This document shows, in pieces, positions 55,646 through 58,137 of a stretch of 58,137 bases of DNA (within the stretch, counting starts at the first letter, position 1; every line of letters begins with the position of its first letter). The DNA is taken from positions 1 to 58,137 of the forward strand of contig CAMOXU010000004.1 in NCBI GenBank assembly GCA_946629525.1. The letters run 5' to 3'. Both the position numbers and the translations under genes were made by a program. The notes below the pieces were generated by a model. That model saw nothing but the letters and a program-made list of their open reading frames with translations, did no database searches and was not told where the DNA came from. The DNA is from an uncultured Clostridia bacterium (GTDB lineage Bacteria > Bacillota > Clostridia > Lachnospirales > Lachnospiraceae).

Positions 55646-56281
55646 ATGAGCAAACAAATTCTTGCAAAGAAGGTCGGTATGACACAGATCTTCTCAGATG
55701 ACGGAGTACTGACTCCTGTAACTGTTCTTCAGGCCGGACCGTGCTATGTAACACAGGTCAAGACGGTCGAGAAGGAAGGCTACAGCGCTGTCCAGGTCGG
55801 CTTCGAGGATATCCGCGAGAAGCTGGTCTCCAAGGGCGAAAAGGGCGTAACGGCCAAGGCTGGCCTTACACCGAAGCGCTTCATCAGAGAGTTCAAGGTA
55901 GAGAACACTGATGACTACAAGCCGGGTCAGGAAATTAAAGCAGATGTATTCGCAGCCGGCGATCACATTGATGTTACGGCTGTTTCAAAGGGCAAGGGCT
56001 TCCAGGGCACGATCAAGCGTCTGGGACAGCACAGAGGCCCGATGAAGCATGGCTCCAAGTTCCATCGCCATGCAGGTTCCAACGGTACATCCTCGGATCC
56101 GAGCAGGGTTTACAAGGGAAAAGGAATGCCCGGCCAGATGGGCAACAAGCGTGTCACGATCCAGAACCTCGAGATCGTCCGCGTTGATGCCGAGAACAAT
56201 CTGATCCTCGTCAGGGGCGCTGTTCCCGGACCGAAGAAGGGCCTTGTAAACGTCAAAGCAACTGTAAAGATTAAGAAGTAA
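55646..56281 (+). CDS. rplC: 50S ribosomal protein L3
   Basis: 211 residues; an early-assembly 50S protein near the peptidyl-transferase centre. The N-terminus [20 protein letters not shown] and the central [20 protein letters not shown] segment are diagnostic, including the Gln that is often methylated. AAGGAGG precedes the ATG. The gap after rpsJ is 54 bp. Normal length, no anomalies. Confidence 0.98.
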   Translation: MSKQILAKKVGMTQIFSDDGVLTPVTVLQAGPCYVTQVKTVEKEGYSAVQVGFEDIREKLVSKGEKGVTAKAGLTPKRFIREFKVENTDDYKPGQEIKADVFAAGDHIDVTAVSKGKGFQGTIKRLGQHRGPMKHGSKFHRHAGSNGTSSDPSRVYKGKGMPGQMGNKRVTIQNLEIVRVDAENNLILVRGAVPGPKKGLVNVKATVKIKK

Positions 56282-56304
56282 CACGGATAGGAGGACGATT
56301 CGAG

Positions 56305-56925
56305 ATGGCTAACGTATCAGTTTACAATATGGATGGCCAGGAAGTCGGCAAGATGGATGTAGCGGATTCCGTATTTGCTGCAGACGTCAAAGAAAACCTG
56401 GTGCATCTTGCTGTTGTACAGCATCTGGCTGCTCTTCGTCAGGGCACACAGAAAGCCAAAACACGCGGAGAGGTTTCCGGAGGCGGAAGAAAGCCGTGGA
56501 GACAGAAGGGAACCGGTCATGCAAGACAGGGTTCGACGAGAGCTCCGCAGTGGACACACGGCGGCGTAGTATTTGCCCCGGTTCCGAGAAGCTATAAGAT
56601 CAGGATGAACAGCAAGGAGAAGAAAGCGGCGATCAGATCCGCGCTTACTTCCAAGCTTCAGTCCGGCGATATGATCGTCGTTGACAAAATCGCGTTCGAC
56701 GGCATCAAGACAAAGAACATGGTCAAGGTCCTTGACAGCCTGAAGGCTGAGAAGGCATATGTCGTTATTAACGGAAATGATAAGAATGTCGTTCTCTCCG
56801 CAAGGAACATCCCGACGATGAAGCTCGCTTCCTCCGGGACGCTCAGCGTATACGACATCGTAAAGTATAAGAAGCTGGTCCTCACACAGGATGCAGTCAA
56901 GACGATCGAGGAGGTGTTTGCATAA
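56305..56925 (+). CDS. rplD: 50S ribosomal protein L4
   Basis: 206 residues; lines the exit tunnel and in some bacteria represses its own S10 operon. The segments [20 protein letters not shown] and [15 protein letters not shown] form the conserved extended loop. GGAGG lies upstream, and its stop overlaps the rplW start by one base (TAATG). Whether it regulates this operon cannot be told from the leader by eye. Confidence 0.98.
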   Translation: MANVSVYNMDGQEVGKMDVADSVFAADVKENLVHLAVVQHLAALRQGTQKAKTRGEVSGGGRKPWRQKGTGHARQGSTRAPQWTHGGVVFAPVPRSYKIRMNSKEKKAAIRSALTSKLQSGDMIVVDKIAFDGIKTKNMVKVLDSLKAEKAYVVINGNDKNVVLSARNIPTMKLASSGTLSVYDIVKYKKLVLTQDAVKTIEEVFA

Positions 56926-57224
56926 TGGCAGATCTTAAATATTATGACATCATTCTTGAGCCGGTCGTCACTGAGAAGAGCATGAACGCCATGGCCGATA
57001 AGAAGTACACATTCTACGTACATGTGGATGCTACAAAGGCTCAGATCAAAGAAGCGGTCGAGAAAATGTTCGAAGGAACAAAGGTTGCACGTGTCAACAC
57101 AATGAACCTTGAAGGCAAGACAAGAAGACGCGGACTTACATTCGGAAAGACCGCGAAGAGAAAGAAAGCAATCGTTTTCCTCACAGAGGAGAGCAAGGAG
57201 ATCGAGATCTTCTCAGGCCTTTAA
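56925..57224 (+). CDS. rplW: 50S ribosomal protein L23
   Basis: 99 residues; sits at the tunnel exit and docks trigger factor and [21 protein letters not shown] at the N-terminus, and [18 protein letters not shown] followed by the KRKKAIVFL strand are typical. Translation is coupled to rplD by the TAATG overlap; a GGAGGTG site lies within the end of rplD. The gap to rplB is 83 bp. Confidence 0.98.
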   Translation: MADLKYYDIILEPVVTEKSMNAMADKKYTFYVHVDATKAQIKEAVEKMFEGTKVARVNTMNLEGKTRRRGLTFGKTAKRKKAIVFLTEESKEIEIFSGL

Positions 57225-57307
57225 TTAATGAGGCGGCAGGTGCCGCCGGACTTGACTGACCAACTATACGTCCCTTGAGGACGTGATGAACAAAAGGAGA
57301 TAGAACA

Positions 57308-58137
57308 ATGGCTATTAAAACATATAAGCCGTATACACCGTCCAGAAGACATATGACGGGCTCTGATTTCTCTGAGATCACAAAGAAGTCTCCCGAGAAA
57401 TCACTCACAGTAAGCCTGAAGAAGACTTCCGGCCGCAATAACCAGGGCAAGATCACAAGCCGTCATCGCGGCGGCGGAGCAAGACGCAGATACAGACTCA
57501 TCGATTTCAAGCGCAACGGCAAGGACGGGATCCCGGCAGTTGTCAAGGCGATCGAGTATGATCCGAACAGAACAGCCAACATCGCACTGATCTGCTACGC
57601 AGACGGCGAGAAGGCTTACATCCTTGCACCGCAGGGCCTTACGGTCGGTATGACGATCGAGAATGGTCCGGAAGCTGAAGTTAAAGTCGGGAACTGCCTC
57701 CCGCTCTCCTGCATTCCGATCGGTACCATGGTACACAATATCGAGATGCATCCGGGCAAGGGCGGACAGATGGTCCGTGCGGCCGGCAACGGCGCGCAGC
57801 TCATGGCGAAGGAAGGCAAGTACGCTACTCTGCGTCTTCCGTCCGGCGAGATGAGAATGGTCCCGATGGAATGCCGCGCGACAGTCGGTGTCGTAGGCAA
57901 TGGCGAACACAACCTGATCAATATCGGCAAAGCAGGCCGCAAGAGACATATGGGAATCCGTCCGCATGTACGCGGAAGTGTCATGAACCCGAACGATCAT
58001 CCGCACGGCGGCGGCGAGGGCAGATCTCCGGTCGGACGTCCTGGCCCGAGCACACCGTGGGGCAAGCCGGCTCTCGGTTACAAGACAAGAAAGCATCATA
58101 AGCAGTCTGATAAGCTGATCGTAAGAAGAAGAAACGG
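57308..58137 (+). CDS. rplB: 50S ribosomal protein L2 (partial, cut by window end)
   Basis: ATG at 57308 with AAAGGAG upstream; the frame is open for 276 codons to the window edge, so no stop is seen. The complete protein is usually about 276-280 residues, so only a few codons are missing. [20 protein letters not shown] at the start, [18 protein letters not shown] in the RNA-binding domain, and [20 protein letters not shown] with the conserved His near the peptidyl-transferase centre confirm it. The operon should continue with rpsS, rplV and rpsC beyond the window. Confidence 0.97.
   Translation, partial: MAIKTYKPYTPSRRHMTGSDFSEITKKSPEKSLTVSLKKTSGRNNQGKITSRHRGGGARRRYRLIDFKRNGKDGIPAVVKAIEYDPNRTANIALICYADGEKAYILAPQGLTVGMTIENGPEAEVKVGNCLPLSCIPIGTMVHNIEMHPGKGGQMVRAAGNGAQLMAKEGKYATLRLPSGEMRMVPMECRATVGVVGNGEHNLINIGKAGRKRHMGIRPHVRGSVMNPNDHPHGGGEGRSPVGRPGPSTPWGKPALGYKTRKHHKQSDKLIVRRRN

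Overview
The window reads as a chromosomal segment of an anaerobic Gram-positive Clostridia, most likely Lachnospiraceae-like. This is inferred from Firmicutes-type AGGAGG ribosome sites, TTGACA/TATAAT promoters, gene order, and family content: long-form HPF, a HisA of the eukaryotic type, HydF, TypA, XpaC/TelA, WhiA with a Crh-like HPr, and many Zn-ribbon, single-helix envelope proteins. Base composition looks moderately GC-rich (about 55% by eye). I see no prophage, insertion sequence or CRISPR array. Apart from a small decayed fragment near position 400, this looks like vertically inherited core DNA.

Layout. 1-840: the 3' end of a DUF4132-type gene, a decayed fragment and a large palindrome. 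850-5820: envelope genes (M15 peptidase, Zn-ribbon protein with a discoidin-like domain, PAP2 phosphatase, lipoprotein) interrupted by a 32-bp tandem repeat. 6010-9760: an XRE regulator, a UPF0158 protein, a Nif11-like small protein, an acidic repeat protein and a membrane-anchored M14 protein that has lost its zinc ligands. 9875-11658: an acyl carrier protein with an adenylate-forming ligase. 11954-18194: a 1714-residue protein (flavodoxin plus FMN split barrel plus a huge acidic repeat tail) followed by a DUF3810 membrane metalloprotease-like protein. 18250-26164: asnA, a GDPD-acylphosphatase fusion, PAP2, tRNA-Val, a secreted NlpC/P60 hydrolase, an SDR and a polysaccharide deacetylase. 26514-35311: typA, ybaK, dapA-dapB-hisA, hpf, secA. 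35418-42295: flavodoxin, hydF, rpsA (minus strand), a pair of 4-TM SMR/EamA proteins, xpaC-telA. 42613-52364: valS, an LTA-synthase-like gene, a 51-aa gene, a TPR gene, murB-rapZ-whiA-crh. 52587-54954: a GNAT gene divergent from a degenerate signal-peptidase-like protein. 55274-end: the S10 ribosomal operon (rpsJ, rplC, rplD, rplW, rplB, the last cut by the window end).

How the genes work together. Much of the window serves envelope growth: peptidoglycan precursors (dapA/B, murB), hydrolases (M15, NlpC/P60), polymer and lipid handling (LtaS-like, PAP2, GDPD, deacetylase), secretion (secA), and their control (rapZ, whiA, crh). The rest is translation: valS, rpsA, hpf, typA, ybaK and the S10 operon.

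The most unusual signals are: (i) an about 90-nt RNA element present twice, upstream of the M15 peptidase and of valS, with compensatory changes in its helices; (ii) the giant flavodoxin/split-barrel protein whose acidic tail is punctuated by short basic amphipathic segments; (iii) two apparent pseudo-enzymes (M14 and S26 families) anchored in the membrane with charged cytoplasmic regions; and (iv) small interspersed hairpin repeats, two of them in the secA leader.
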